Below are positions 15,928 through 24,202 of a DNA stretch of 40,772 nucleotides, one piece after another (positions within the stretch are counted from its first letter, which is position 1; the number at the start of each line of letters is the position of its first letter). Below the pieces are notes generated by a model. It made no database searches, had not been told where the DNA came from, and saw nothing but the letters and a program-made list of their open reading frames with translations. The translations under genes were made by a program, and so were the position numbers. The stretch comes from Novosphingobium hassiacum. Its GTDB lineage: Bacteria > Pseudomonadota > Alphaproteobacteria > Sphingomonadales > Sphingomonadaceae. The stretch is taken from positions 1 through 40,772 of the forward strand of contig NZ_JACICY010000018.1 in assembly GCF_014196055.1 (NCBI RefSeq), in the 5' to 3' direction.

Positions 15928-16818
15928 ATGCCTCGCGCGCCAACCTTCCCGGTCAGCCCTGTGCAACTCGATCTGTTCGTGAGCGTCGGCGGCGATATCG
16001 CCGCCCGCGATGCGCAGGACCTGATGGCCTGGCCCTTCTTCAGTCTCGCCAAATCCAAGCGGGTGCGCCCGATCGATTTCCGGATGGGTGACGTCTCGAT
16101 CCTGGTTGAGGCGACCGCCAAGCACGGCATGGCGACCATCTGGGATGCCGATGTGCTGATCTGGGTCGCCAGCCAGATCGTCGAGGCACGTGACAGGGGC
16201 CGGCCGACCTCGCGCCTGATCGCCGCAACCCCGCATGAAATCCTCGCCTTCACCCGGCGTGGCACCGGCAAGGCAAGCTATGACCGGCTCAAGGCTGGGC
16301 TCGACCGGTTGCAGTCGACCTCGGTCGCAACCTCGATCCGCCAGCGGCACTCATCAAACGGGTCGCGGCGGCGGCACCGCTTCTCCTGGATCAACGAATG
16401 GAAGGAACGCCTCGACGGTTCAGGCCGTGCCCTCGGCATCGAGCTGATCGTGCCCGACTGGTTCTACGAGGGCGTGATCGATCAAGCGCTCGTCCTGACG
16501 ATCGACCCTGATTACTTCGCGCTCACCGGAGGCCTGGAGCGCTGGCTCTATCGCCTGGTGCGCAAGCACGGTGGCAAGCAGAAGGGTGGCTGGAGCTTCG
16601 ACTTTCAGCACCTTCATCTCAAATCCGGCGCCCTCTCGCCGCCCAAGCGCTTCGCGTTCGAGTTGCGCGACATCGTCCGCCGACAGGCGCTGCCTGGCTA
16701 CGCGCTGACCATCGAACATACACTCGGCCGCGAGCGGCTGAACTTCGTCGCGCTGCCCGTCGATCCATTCGAGGCGGCCATGAGGCGAGTTGGTCTGATC
16801 CCTGTGGATAAGTCGTGA
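15928..16818 (+). CDS. repA: Replication initiator protein A
   Basis: 296 residues matching the RPA (PF10134) initiator family of alphaproteobacterial plasmids and Tn4371-like elements. Recognisable parts are SPVQLDLFVSVGGDIAARDA, the QDLMAWPFFSLAKSKR and IDFRMGDVSILVEA segments, MATIWDADVLIWVASQI, and a C-terminal GLERWLYRLVRKHGGKQ. It should bind iterons at the element's origin and start replication. ATG 15928 is the family-consistent start, although AGGA is only two bases away. The stop TGA overlaps the ATG of the next frame (TGATG), and three iteron-like repeats begin nine bases later. Confidence 0.88.
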   Translation: MPRAPTFPVSPVQLDLFVSVGGDIAARDAQDLMAWPFFSLAKSKRVRPIDFRMGDVSILVEATAKHGMATIWDADVLIWVASQIVEARDRGRPTSRLIAATPHEILAFTRRGTGKASYDRLKAGLDRLQSTSVATSIRQRHSSNGSRRRHRFSWINEWKERLDGSGRALGIELIVPDWFYEGVIDQALVLTIDPDYFALTGGLERWLYRLVRKHGGKQKGGWSFDFQHLHLKSGALSPPKRFAFELRDIVRRQALPGYALTIEHTLGRERLNFVALPVDPFEAAMRRVGLIPVDKS

Positions 16819-17504
16819 TGCAACACGGACTATCAGGAACCGCCGGACTCGGACGATCAGGAACCCAAAGTTCGGACTATCGGGAACCGGAATCGGCCCC
16901 AAACCCGCAGAAATGCTTGGCCTTCGAGCCCCTTAACATAGCTAACAAAGAATCCTTCGGATTCTTGCTAACGGGAGGGAGCCTGTGGACAGACGGCAGC
17001 GTCCCGCCATGCACGCCCACCAGCGCTGCACATGATGGCGCCCCGCAACTGACCCAGGTCACATTGGTCTGGCAGGAGAGCAAACGCGAAGACTGGCTCA
17101 AGTTCGGTAGGCCGGTTGCGACAAGAATCGTCGATCGCAAGCAGCGGATCGAAGGCTATGCAGCAGGGCAGGTGTTCGGCCTGGTCCGTTGGGCGTCCAA
17201 CGAATATGGCACCGTTCGCTCGACGTTCGACATCGTTCGTGCCGTCGAAGCGCACGAACCGTGCGTTCCCGTTCCCCAAGTCAATCCTGGCGGGGAACTC
17301 CTGCTCAGTTTGCGTGGCTGGCCCAAGGTTGCGCAAGTGTTCCGCCTGATCGATGCCATCGAGTCTGCGGGCATTGATCCGTGCGATGTTGCCCCCGATC
17401 ACTGGCGCCACATCCACAACCGGCTTGCAGGGCGCGAAAATCCTCGGGACTACAGCGTGGCGCGCCACCGTGCATGGCTCCTGCGTAAGGCGTTTCTGCC
17501 ATGA
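16818..17504 (+). CDS. DUF2840 family protein
   Basis: Residues from about 78 onward match DUF2840: LTQVTLVWQESKREDWLKFG, RIEGYAAGQVFGLVRWASN, GGELLLSLRGWPKVAQVF and DHWRHIHNRLAGRENPRDY. The function is unknown; the gene normally sits just before traF on integrative elements. The frame opens at ATG 16818, overlapping the repA stop, but the first 75 residues are unlike the family and are encoded by the iteron-like repeats and a hairpin. Later starts would have to be TTG 16965 or CTG 16983, the latter directly after a GGGAGG. So either translation is coupled to repA or a rare start is used. ParA, common between repA and this gene in related elements, is absent. Confidence 0.72.
   Translation: MQHGLSGTAGLGRSGTQSSDYREPESAPNPQKCLAFEPLNIANKESFGFLLTGGSLWTDGSVPPCTPTSAAHDGAPQLTQVTLVWQESKREDWLKFGRPVATRIVDRKQRIEGYAAGQVFGLVRWASNEYGTVRSTFDIVRAVEAHEPCVPVPQVNPGGELLLSLRGWPKVAQVFRLIDAIESAGIDPCDVAPDHWRHIHNRLAGRENPRDYSVARHRAWLLRKAFLP
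16827..16888 (+). repeat. Three iteron-like direct repeats (putative origin)
   Basis: GGACTATCAGGAACC (16827-16841), GGACGATCAGGAACC (16851-16865) and GGACTATCGGGAACC (16874-16888) repeat every 24 and 23 bases, about two helix turns, directly after repA. This spacing and place fit RepA-binding iterons of an origin of replication or of self-regulation. Confidence 0.75.
16948..16966. repeat. Perfect hairpin between iterons and DUF2840 domain
   Basis: AAGAATCC and GGATTCTT pair over a TTC loop; GCTAAC occurs just before and just after it. It may be a transcription attenuator, an origin element or a scar of the missing parA. Confidence 0.55.
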
Positions 17505-19117
17505 TCCGGCGCAGCTCTGTCGTTGCAGGTGTCGTTGGGGCCGCCACACTCGCGACGCTGACCGTTCCGGTCTCGCAGTACGCGGTGTGGAACACGACAG
17601 CCAGCGTGCCCACCGGGCTCTACGCCATCAGCAGCACGGCGAGCTTGCACGTGGGCGAGCGTGTTGCGCTCGAACCACCACCCGAACTGCGGCGCTTCCT
17701 CGCCGCGCGCGGCTATCTCCCAGCCACTGTACCACTGATCAAGCGCATCGCCGCGGTGCGCGGCCAGCGCGTCTGCCGGTTCGCGCATGGCGTGACTGTC
17801 GACGGCACTTACGTCGGCGCGGCGCATGCCCGCGACCGCCTTGGTCGTCCGCTGCCGGTATGGTTCGGCTGCCAGACGCTGCGCAGTGGTGAGATTTTCG
17901 TGATGAACCCGGCCGCGCCCGACAGCTTCGATGGCCGCTATTTCGGCGTCCTGCACATGGCCGACGTGATCGGCCGCGCGACACCTGTCTGGACCGATGA
18001 AGCGGGGAATGGCGACCATGTCTGGTTCGCGGATCCGCGCACTTTCGACAATTTTCCCAACACCAACGAAGGAGAACGACCCATGCGTATCGGAACATTT
18101 GTTGCCGCCGATGGCGGCTTTGTCGGACATCTGCACACACTGACGCTCGACATCGATCTTGTCCTCCTCCCCGCAGACCCATCGGACAGCGAAAGTGCGC
18201 CGGACTTTCGCGTGATCGCAGGCGAGGGTGACGAGGTGCGCGACGTTGGCGCCGGCTGGAAGCACGTTGGCGAGAGGGCTGGCGACTACGTGGCGATCCA
18301 GTTCGACGACCCCGCATTCATCCAGCCGCTGCGTGCCAACCTTTTCAAGAGCGAAGGCAACGCACATGTGTTGCTCTGGTCGCGCCCGTCCCGGCGCGAA
18401 AAGGCGGACTGCGCCATGCGACGGTTCCGCTTGGGGCTGGCCGCCTGCACAGCCATCGCATTCTTCAGTAGTGTGCCAGCCTCAGGGCAGGCCGCTGCCG
18501 GACAGGCAGCGCCGCGCGTCGTCGACATCGCTTCGCACGTCGCCGAGGCGTCTCGGCGCTTTGGCATTCCCGAGCACTGGATCTACGCCGTGATGCGCAC
18601 CGAGAGCGCGGGGCGGATCAGCGCGGTTTCGTTAAAGGGGGCGATGGGCCTGATGCAACTCATGCCCGGAACCTGGGCGCGTCAGCGTACCCGGTTCGGG
18701 CTCGGTGCAGACCCGTTCGAACCGCGCGACAACATTCTGGCGGGCGCGTCGTACCTGCGCGAAATGTACGATAGCTACGGAGCCTCCGGCTTCCTTGCTG
18801 CCTACAATGCAGGACCTGGCCGCTACGAAGACTGGCGAGATCGCGGCCGTCCGCTCCCCGCCGAAACCCGGGCCTACGTCGCCAAGATTGCACCTGCCGT
18901 GCAGTCTGGCAGCGCGCCGACTGTCGTCGCCAGCGCAATGCCCGTGCAGCCTGTGCGCAGGCCCTGGACACAAGCCCAGCTATTCTCGGTTCGCAGGGGA
19001 CCTTTGGCGGATGCATCCAGCGGCTTTGCCGCCACCGCGCCGCCTGCACCAGGTTCAGATCAAACCGATCCCCTCAACGGTCTCTTTGCCCCCGTTTCGG
19101 GCAGCCGTTCGCAGTGA
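17501..19117 (+). CDS. traF: Stop-less TraF protease / DUF736 / lytic transglycosylase frame
   Basis: One uninterrupted 538-codon frame holds three units that are normally separate genes. Residues 1-165 are an S26 conjugal peptidase (TraF type): an N-terminal membrane anchor (about 6-24), the serine in ASVPTGLY (S35) and the lysine in LIKRIAAVRG (K81); TraF matures pilin or cyclises it. Residues 195-305 are a DUF736 unit. Residues 306-538 are a lytic transglycosylase with its own signal peptide. Internal ATGs at 18083 (behind AAGGAG) and 18416 suggest separate starts. A single chain would have conflicting membrane topology, so independent initiation is more likely, but without stops the upstream starts give fused products. 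The ATG overlaps the DUF2840 stop (ATGA). Confidence 0.8.
   Translation: MIRRSSVVAGVVGAATLATLTVPVSQYAVWNTTASVPTGLYAISSTASLHVGERVALEPPPELRRFLAARGYLPATVPLIKRIAAVRGQRVCRFAHGVTVDGTYVGAAHARDRLGRPLPVWFGCQTLRSGEIFVMNPAAPDSFDGRYFGVLHMADVIGRATPVWTDEAGNGDHVWFADPRTFDNFPNTNEGERPMRIGTFVAADGGFVGHLHTLTLDIDLVLLPADPSDSESAPDFRVIAGEGDEVRDVGAGWKHVGERAGDYVAIQFDDPAFIQPLRANLFKSEGNAHVLLWSRPSRREKADCAMRRFRLGLAACTAIAFFSSVPASGQAAAGQAAPRVVDIASHVAEASRRFGIPEHWIYAVMRTESAGRISAVSLKGAMGLMQLMPGTWARQRTRFGLGADPFEPRDNILAGASYLREMYDSYGASGFLAAYNAGPGRYEDWRDRGRPLPAETRAYVAKIAPAVQSGSAPTVVASAMPVQPVRRPWTQAQLFSVRRGPLADASSGFAATAPPAPGSDQTDPLNGLFAPVSGSRSQ
18083..18415 (+). other. DUF736 unit with its own ribosome site inside the fused frame
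   Basis: Starts MRIGTFVAADGGFVGHLHTL, a divergent DUF736 opening, and continues through YVAIQFDDPAF to HVLLWSRPSRREKAD. AAGGAG at 18069-18074 is eight bases before ATG 18083, so this unit is probably translated on its own. Its expected stop is missing: the GAC codon is followed by TGC instead of a stop. Confidence 0.7.
18416..19117 (+). CDS. Lytic transglycosylase (nested start)
   Basis: 233 residues from ATG 18416. A signal peptide (MRRFRLGLAACTAIAFFSSV, cleavage near ASGQA) directs it to the periplasm. The SLT domain shows the catalytic glutamate in YAVMRTESAG (residue 63 here), GAMGLMQLMPGTW and FLAAYNAGPGRY. It should open peptidoglycan for the transfer apparatus, as VirB1-type proteins do. 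The C-terminus is a Pro/Ala-rich tail. It lies in frame with the preceding DUF736 unit. GTG of the next small frame overlaps its stop. Confidence 0.8.
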   Translation: MRRFRLGLAACTAIAFFSSVPASGQAAAGQAAPRVVDIASHVAEASRRFGIPEHWIYAVMRTESAGRISAVSLKGAMGLMQLMPGTWARQRTRFGLGADPFEPRDNILAGASYLREMYDSYGASGFLAAYNAGPGRYEDWRDRGRPLPAETRAYVAKIAPAVQSGSAPTVVASAMPVQPVRRPWTQAQLFSVRRGPLADASSGFAATAPPAPGSDQTDPLNGLFAPVSGSRSQ

Positions 19118-19368
19118 CCGCGCTTTTGCCCTTCTCGCGCGTGATGGCGTGGCTTGGCGCGGGATTGTGCGGAAGCTCGATCTTGGAAGGGGTGGCCCAA
19201 TTAGGATGGCAAGATAAAAGCAGCGCCGTCGGTTGGGGTGGAGAGTGTAGGAATTCCTGGACTTTCAGCGCCAGCCACCTTGATGCCCTGCTGGCAGCAA
19301 TCCCCGCAATCGTCGCTTTTTCGCCATTTTCAGCGCCGTCGCCCTCTCGCCACCCCCAGTTTCCGTGA
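19114..19368 (+). CDS. Possible small protein bridging transglycosylase and relaxase genes
   Basis: An 84-residue frame whose GTG overlaps the transglycosylase stop (GTGA) and whose stop overlaps the relaxase GTG (GTGA). Such overlaps at both ends favour a real, coupled gene. The N-terminus has a weak hydrophobic stretch (MAWLGAGLCGSSIL); the rest matches nothing I know. The alternative is that this is non-coding and holds the origin of transfer next to the relaxase gene. Confidence 0.4.
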   Translation: MTALLPFSRVMAWLGAGLCGSSILEGVAQLGWQDKSSAVGWGGECRNSWTFSASHLDALLAAIPAIVAFSPFSAPSPSRHPQFP

Positions 19369-21104
19369 ACGACGACGACTTCACTGTTCGGCCAAGACTG
19401 GTCAGGGACCGGGGCAGCCGCACGGCCAAGCCCAGGTCGCTCGTCGCGCAGGTCCGCGCCCTGTCCAACAAGGCCGGGCGCGTCGGCATTTCCGGACACG
19501 GTCGCCGCGGGACTGGACGCAATGCGCGTGGCCGGAGGGCCGTGCTGCGGATGCGGGTTCAGCCTGGTCAGCGCCGTGTACTGGTCAAGGCCCGGGTGGT
19601 CCGGCACGCAGGCACACGCTTTTTGGCTGCTCCGCTTTCCCGGCACATCACCTATCTGAAGCGCGAGGGCGTTACGCGGGACGGGAAAGATGCCGAGCTG
19701 TTCGGGAGTGCGGATGGTCCGGCCGATGGCGGGGCTTTCGCGACACGCTGCGCCGATGACCGCCATCACTTCCGCTTCATCGTGTCGCCAGAAGACGCGG
19801 GCGAACTCGCCGATGTCCGGGCATTCACCCGCGAGCTTGTGACCGATATGGAAATGGATCTCGGCACCCGGCTCGACTGGGTGGCGGTCGATCACTGGAA
19901 CACCGACAATCCGCACATCCATATCCTGATGCGTGGGCGTGCCGACGACGGCCGCGATCTGGTGATCGACAAGGATTATATTCGCGAGGGCATGCGTGGC
20001 CGCGCCGAGGAGCGGGTCACCATCGAACTGGGACCGCGCAGCGAGCGCGAGATCGATCGGGCCCTGGCGCGTGAGGTCGAAGCTGACCGCTGGACCAGCC
20101 TCGACCGGCGGCTGGAGCGCATGGCCGATGAACTGGGTGGCGTCATCGATCTTCGCCCCGATCCACGAGGTCCACAGTCACCACTCGAACGGCATCTGAT
20201 CGGACGGGCGGGTAAGCTCGAGCGTCTGGGATTGGCGACTGGCATTGCGCCGGGTTGCTGGGCGCTAAGGTCAGACCTCGAGCTCACACTGCGGCAGCTC
20301 GGTGTTCGCGGCGACATCATCAAGACCATGCATCGTGCCATGACCGGCCACGGCTACCAAGCAGACACGGCACGGTTCGCGATGCATGATGGCGCTGCCG
20401 ACGAACCGATCGTCGGTCGCCTTGTCGAACGCGGCTTGCATGACGAGCTGACCGGCGCGGCCTATGCGGTGGTCGATGGCGCAGACGGGCGCGTCCACCA
20501 TCTCCGCTTCGCCGATCTGGAGCAGACAGGCGATGCCGCGTCTGGCGCAATCGTGGCCTTGCGATCCTGGACCGACCGTAGGGGACGCCAAGGCCAATCG
20601 CTCTGGGTCCAATCGGACCTGGCGCTTGCCGAGCAGGTCACCGCGCGCGGGAGCACCTGGCTGGACCGGCAGCTGATATCTTCCGAGCCGATCCACTCCG
20701 GAGGCGGGTTTGGGGCGGAGATTGAACAGGCAAAGCACGCCCGTGCCGAGCATCTGGTGACCGAGGGACTTGCAACGCGCAGCGCCGGGCGCATCGTCAT
20801 GGCAAGGGACATCCTGAACACGCTACGCTCGCGGGAAATAGCCGATGCCACCGCCGCCATCACCGCGCGCACCGGTATGCCATACAGGCCAAGTGCGGAG
20901 GGCGAGGCCGTATCGGGCACTTACACGCAACGCCTGCAGCTGGCCTCTGGCAGGTTCGCAGTGATCGATGACGGACTGGGATTTGAACTCGTGCCATGGC
21001 GCCCGCAGCTGGACAGGCATCTCGGCCAGCATGTTTCCGGCACAATCAAGGCAGGGGGCGGCATCGATTGGACGCTGGGCCGATCGCGCGGGATCGGGAT
21101 CTGA
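19365..21104 (+). CDS. Relaxase (VirD2/DUF3363 type)
   Basis: 579 residues. The N-terminal relaxase domain has the metal-binding histidines in DNPHIHILMRG (H184, H186) and DDRHHFRFIVSPED (H134, H135), preceded by an HITYLKREGV segment; the catalytic tyrosine should be in the same domain. The C-terminal half fits DUF3363. It should nick the origin of transfer and pilot the strand through the coupling protein. The GTG start gives MNDDDFTVRPRLVRDRG, as in relatives, although no clear ribosome site is visible; coupling to the upstream small frame could explain this. It converges with the next gene, the stops being two bases apart. Confidence 0.88.
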   Translation: MNDDDFTVRPRLVRDRGSRTAKPRSLVAQVRALSNKAGRVGISGHGRRGTGRNARGRRAVLRMRVQPGQRRVLVKARVVRHAGTRFLAAPLSRHITYLKREGVTRDGKDAELFGSADGPADGGAFATRCADDRHHFRFIVSPEDAGELADVRAFTRELVTDMEMDLGTRLDWVAVDHWNTDNPHIHILMRGRADDGRDLVIDKDYIREGMRGRAEERVTIELGPRSEREIDRALAREVEADRWTSLDRRLERMADELGGVIDLRPDPRGPQSPLERHLIGRAGKLERLGLATGIAPGCWALRSDLELTLRQLGVRGDIIKTMHRAMTGHGYQADTARFAMHDGAADEPIVGRLVERGLHDELTGAAYAVVDGADGRVHHLRFADLEQTGDAASGAIVALRSWTDRRGRQGQSLWVQSDLALAEQVTARGSTWLDRQLISSEPIHSGGGFGAEIEQAKHARAEHLVTEGLATRSAGRIVMARDILNTLRSREIADATAAITARTGMPYRPSAEGEAVSGTYTQRLQLASGRFAVIDDGLGFELVPWRPQLDRHLGQHVSGTIKAGGGIDWTLGRSRGIGI

Positions 21105-21106
21105 CG

Positions 21107-21610
21107 TTACAGTGCTGCTCTCAGTTCGTGCCTTTGCCTGACGGGCAACAGGTCAGCAACCGCAAGCATTAGTTCCAGAAGTCGACGATCCTCGGTTGTG
21201 CCCCGTCGCGCTTCGCGAAGCTCTGGCCGGACAACCATGATCCGAACTTTCTGTGCCTTGCCCCCGCGTGGGCGCTTACCATACTGATTCAGCCACGCTT
21301 CGAGTTCTGAATAGAGGCGGGCATATTCGGGGGTGCTAGGCCGAACTTCGTCGAACCATGGCCTCAGTGCGTTTTCGGTGTTCCGACCGTCAAGCTTCCC
21401 GTAGTTGTTGAGGTACTGCTCTGCCGAAAGCTTCTCGTAGCCGACGAACTTCGAGAATCCGAAGAGCGGACCTTCGCCGTCGCGTTCGAGAACGTAGAAT
21501 GCGTGTGCCAAGCCGAGACGGTCAGCCAGCGCAGAATGGCTTTCGAGTTCCACATTCAAACATCGGATCGCGTCGAGAACGCTTTCCAAGTTTTGTACGA
21601 GTTTCATCAT
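21107..21610 (-). CDS. Unknown protein between relaxase and coupling-protein genes
   Basis: 167 residues from ATG 21610. GGGAG is five bases upstream, which favours this start (or the next ATG, 21607) over ATG 21622, which overlaps the GGGAG. The sequence is soluble and helical (LVQNLESVLDAIRCLNVELE), with an FGFSKFVGYEKLSAEQYL segment and a basic tail. I recognise no family. It is transcribed against the transfer genes and diverges from traG across an AT-rich region with repeated CTAGA/TAGATC elements, so it could be a regulator or an accessory gene. Confidence 0.65.
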   Translation of the reverse strand: MMKLVQNLESVLDAIRCLNVELESHSALADRLGLAHAFYVLERDGEGPLFGFSKFVGYEKLSAEQYLNNYGKLDGRNTENALRPWFDEVRPSTPEYARLYSELEAWLNQYGKRPRGGKAQKVRIMVVRPELREARRGTTEDRRLLELMLAVADLLPVRQRHELRAAL

Positions 21611-21637
21611 GACCACTCCCATCTATTCAATCTACCT

Positions 21638-21700
21638 ATGATCTAGATTTTTTAGATCGCGGGATCAACCTAAATCATCTACTTCAGATCTAGAATTATT
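21638..21700. promoter_or_regulatory. Repeated ATCTAGA elements, putative operator
   Basis: ATCTAGAT at 21641-21648 is a palindrome; TAGATC follows at 21653-21658, giving GATCTA...TAGATC symmetry, and AGATCTAGAAT recurs at 21686-21696. The stretch is much richer in A/T than its surroundings and lies between divergent genes (unknown protein, minus; traG, plus), as expected for a regulated divergent promoter. Confidence 0.5.
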
Positions 21701-21839
21701 AGAGACTACATGCGACCGGATGTCATGCTTTCACGCGGGGGTTTCCGATTCTTCGCCAGCATGCGGCTTTTACCGATCGAGCCTTGCAATGCGACGTGGT
21801 GGCCCCTGACATGCGCCCTAAGCAGATAGGAGATGACCA

Positions 21840-23825
21840 TTGTCCGCCGCGAAGATACTATGGGGCCAAGTCATGGCCGTCCTCGTCATCATTCTGGCGA
21901 GTCTCTGGGCAGCTACCCAGTGGGCAGCCTCGGCGCTCGGCTTCCAGCCGGAGTTAGGTGTGCCATGGTTCGCACTGTTCGGCCATCCAGTCTACAGGCC
22001 ATACGACCTGTTCTGGTGGTGGTTCGCCTACGATGCCTATGCACCGCAGATCTTCGACAAGGCCGGGATGATCGCCACCTCGGGTGGGTTGATTGCGATC
22101 GTGGTGGCCATTGCCATGTCGGTCTGGCGCGGGCGGGAGGCACGGAGTTCCAACACCTACGGTTCGGCTCATTGGGCAACCCGCAGTGACATCACAAAGG
22201 CGGGGCTCCTCGCCGAAAAGGGCGTGGTGCTGGGCAAATTCCACAACACCTACCTGCGGCACGACGGCCCCGAACACGTCCTGTGCTTTGCCCCCACCCG
22301 TTCGGGCAAGGGCGTTGGCCTGGTCATTCCAACCCTGCTCACTTGGGGCGGCTCGGCGATCGTTCACGATATCAAAGGTGAAAACTGGGGACTGACCGCT
22401 GGCTTCCGTTCAGGCTTCAGCCGCGTTCTGCTGTTCGATCCCACCAACCTCAAATCTGCCGCCTACAATCCCTTGCTCGAGGTGCGACACGGCATCTGGG
22501 AGGTGCGCGATGTCCAGAATGTCGCAGATGTCCTCGTCGATCCGGAAGGCAGTCTGGAGAAACGCAATCACTGGGAGAAGACCAGTCACGCCTTGCTGGT
22601 CGGAGCGATCCTCCACGTCCTCTATGCTGAGGCCGACAAGACGCTCGCCGGCGTTGCCGCCTTCCTCTCGGACCCCGGCCGCACCATCGAAACCACATTG
22701 AAGGCAATGATGGCGACGCCGCATCTGGGCGATGCCGGACCGCATCCCGTTGTTGCCAGCGCGGCGCGCGAGCTGCTCAACAAGTCGGAGAATGAGCGGT
22801 CAGGCGTGCTCTCGACTGCCATGTCGTTCCTGGGACTCTACCGCGACCCGGTGATCGCTGAGGTCACACGCCGCTCCGAATGGCGGATCGCTGACCTGGT
22901 CGATGGCAAACGCCCGGTGACGCTTTACCTGGTCGTGCCGCCGTCCGACATCAACCGGACCAAACCGTTGATCCGCCTCATCCTCAATCAGGTCGGCAGG
23001 CGGCTCACCGAGGAACTGGAGGCGGGGAAGGATCGGCACCGGTTGCTGCTCATGCTCGACGAGTTTCCAGCATTAGGCCGCCTCGACTTCTTCGAAAGCG
23101 CGCTGGCGTTCATGGCGGGTTATGGGCTCAAGGCTTTCCTCATCGCCCAGTCGCTCAACCAGATCGAGCGGGCTTACGGCGCGAACAACTCGATCCTCGA
23201 CAACTGTCATGTCCGCGTGGCCTTTGCCACCAACGACGAGCGCACCGCCAAGCGCGTGTCGGAATCGCTGGGCACGGCCACGGAGCAGCGCTCGATGAAG
23301 AACTATGCCGGTCACCGGCTATCACCGTGGTTAGGGCATCTCATGATATCCCGCTCCGAAACCTCGCGCCCGCTGCTGACCCAAGGCGAAATCCTGCAAC
23401 TGCCCGAGACCGACGAGATCGTGATGCTGTCCGGCGTGCCGCCAGTGCGGGCAAAGAAGGCCCGCTACTATGCCGATCCCCGTCTGCAGGGCAGGATCCG
23501 GAAACCGCCGACGCCCACAGCTGTTCGGATGGGTGAGCTACCGGCAGACGACTGGAGCCAAGTGCCGGTCGTACAGCCTGTTCGACAGTCGATGTCGATT
23601 CTATCGAGCGGCGAAGATGAAGCCAATGGCGGCGTTAGACGAGAACCGGAACTGCCGCTGCACGTCGAGATCGCTCCTGCGCCGAAACCCCAGCCCAGCG
23701 AATTCGACTTCGCCAATGGCGATGACACTGACGACGATGCAGCGCAGTCGGAGCGGCTTCGCGCCAGGATGGTCGCGAACTCACGTCAAGCCGCTATGGA
23801 TCCCGGCGACGGGATCGAGCTGTGA
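21840..23825 (+). CDS. traG: Type IV coupling protein TraG/VirD4
   Basis: 661 residues. Two N-terminal membrane segments (about 10-32 and 78-95) anchor an ATPase with Walker A APTRSGKGVG (K157), IVHDIKGENW, and Walker B LLLMLDEFPALG. SLNQIERAYG and the C-terminal TDEIVMLSGVPPVRAKKARY are family marks. It recruits the relaxosome to the mating channel. Start is TTG 21840 with AGGAG seven bases upstream. The C-terminal tail (about 580-661) is acidic and variable. Its stop overlaps the start of the CopG-like gene. The trb channel genes expected next are not in the window. Confidence 0.93.
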   Translation: MSAAKILWGQVMAVLVIILASLWAATQWAASALGFQPELGVPWFALFGHPVYRPYDLFWWWFAYDAYAPQIFDKAGMIATSGGLIAIVVAIAMSVWRGREARSSNTYGSAHWATRSDITKAGLLAEKGVVLGKFHNTYLRHDGPEHVLCFAPTRSGKGVGLVIPTLLTWGGSAIVHDIKGENWGLTAGFRSGFSRVLLFDPTNLKSAAYNPLLEVRHGIWEVRDVQNVADVLVDPEGSLEKRNHWEKTSHALLVGAILHVLYAEADKTLAGVAAFLSDPGRTIETTLKAMMATPHLGDAGPHPVVASAARELLNKSENERSGVLSTAMSFLGLYRDPVIAEVTRRSEWRIADLVDGKRPVTLYLVVPPSDINRTKPLIRLILNQVGRRLTEELEAGKDRHRLLLMLDEFPALGRLDFFESALAFMAGYGLKAFLIAQSLNQIERAYGANNSILDNCHVRVAFATNDERTAKRVSESLGTATEQRSMKNYAGHRLSPWLGHLMISRSETSRPLLTQGEILQLPETDEIVMLSGVPPVRAKKARYYADPRLQGRIRKPPTPTAVRMGELPADDWSQVPVVQPVRQSMSILSSGEDEANGGVRREPELPLHVEIAPAPKPQPSEFDFANGDDTDDDAAQSERLRARMVANSRQAAMDPGDGIEL

Positions 23826-24202
23826 AATCTAAGCACACGTTCCGGCTGTCGCGCGAGGTCGCGAGCCAGTTAGCAGAATTGGCAATCCGCAAACGCGTGT
23901 CGCAGGCTGAGATCGTTGAGGCCGCACTGATGTCGTTTCTTACGCCAGATGATTCTGAGCGGATGGAGGCCGCGCTAAGCCGTCGAATTGACAGAGTCTT
24001 TCGCCAATTGGATCAGCTGGATCAGCACGTCGAACTTGGGAACGAGGCCTTGGGGCTATTTGTGCGATTCTGGCTTACGGCAAATCCACCACTTCCAGGC
24101 GCTGGAGGGGAAGCTGCTCAATCACAGGGGAAGGAACGCTTCGACGCCTTTGTCCGAGCGCTGGCGCGGAGACTGGAAGGCACTGAGCGTTTAGGCGGTT
24201 AG
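23822..24202 (+). CDS. CopG/ribbon-helix-helix-like protein
   Basis: 126 residues, GTG start overlapping the traG stop (GTGA). The N-terminus fits a ribbon-helix-helix fold: KHTFRLSREVASQLAELAIRK followed by a second helix AEIVEAALMSFL. The C-terminal half is helical with acidic and glutamine-rich parts. In related elements such a gene sits between traG and trbB and probably controls transfer genes. Here the conjugation module ends after it. Confidence 0.8.
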   Translation: MKSKHTFRLSREVASQLAELAIRKRVSQAEIVEAALMSFLTPDDSERMEAALSRRIDRVFRQLDQLDQHVELGNEALGLFVRFWLTANPPLPGAGGEAAQSQGKERFDAFVRALARRLEGTERLGG

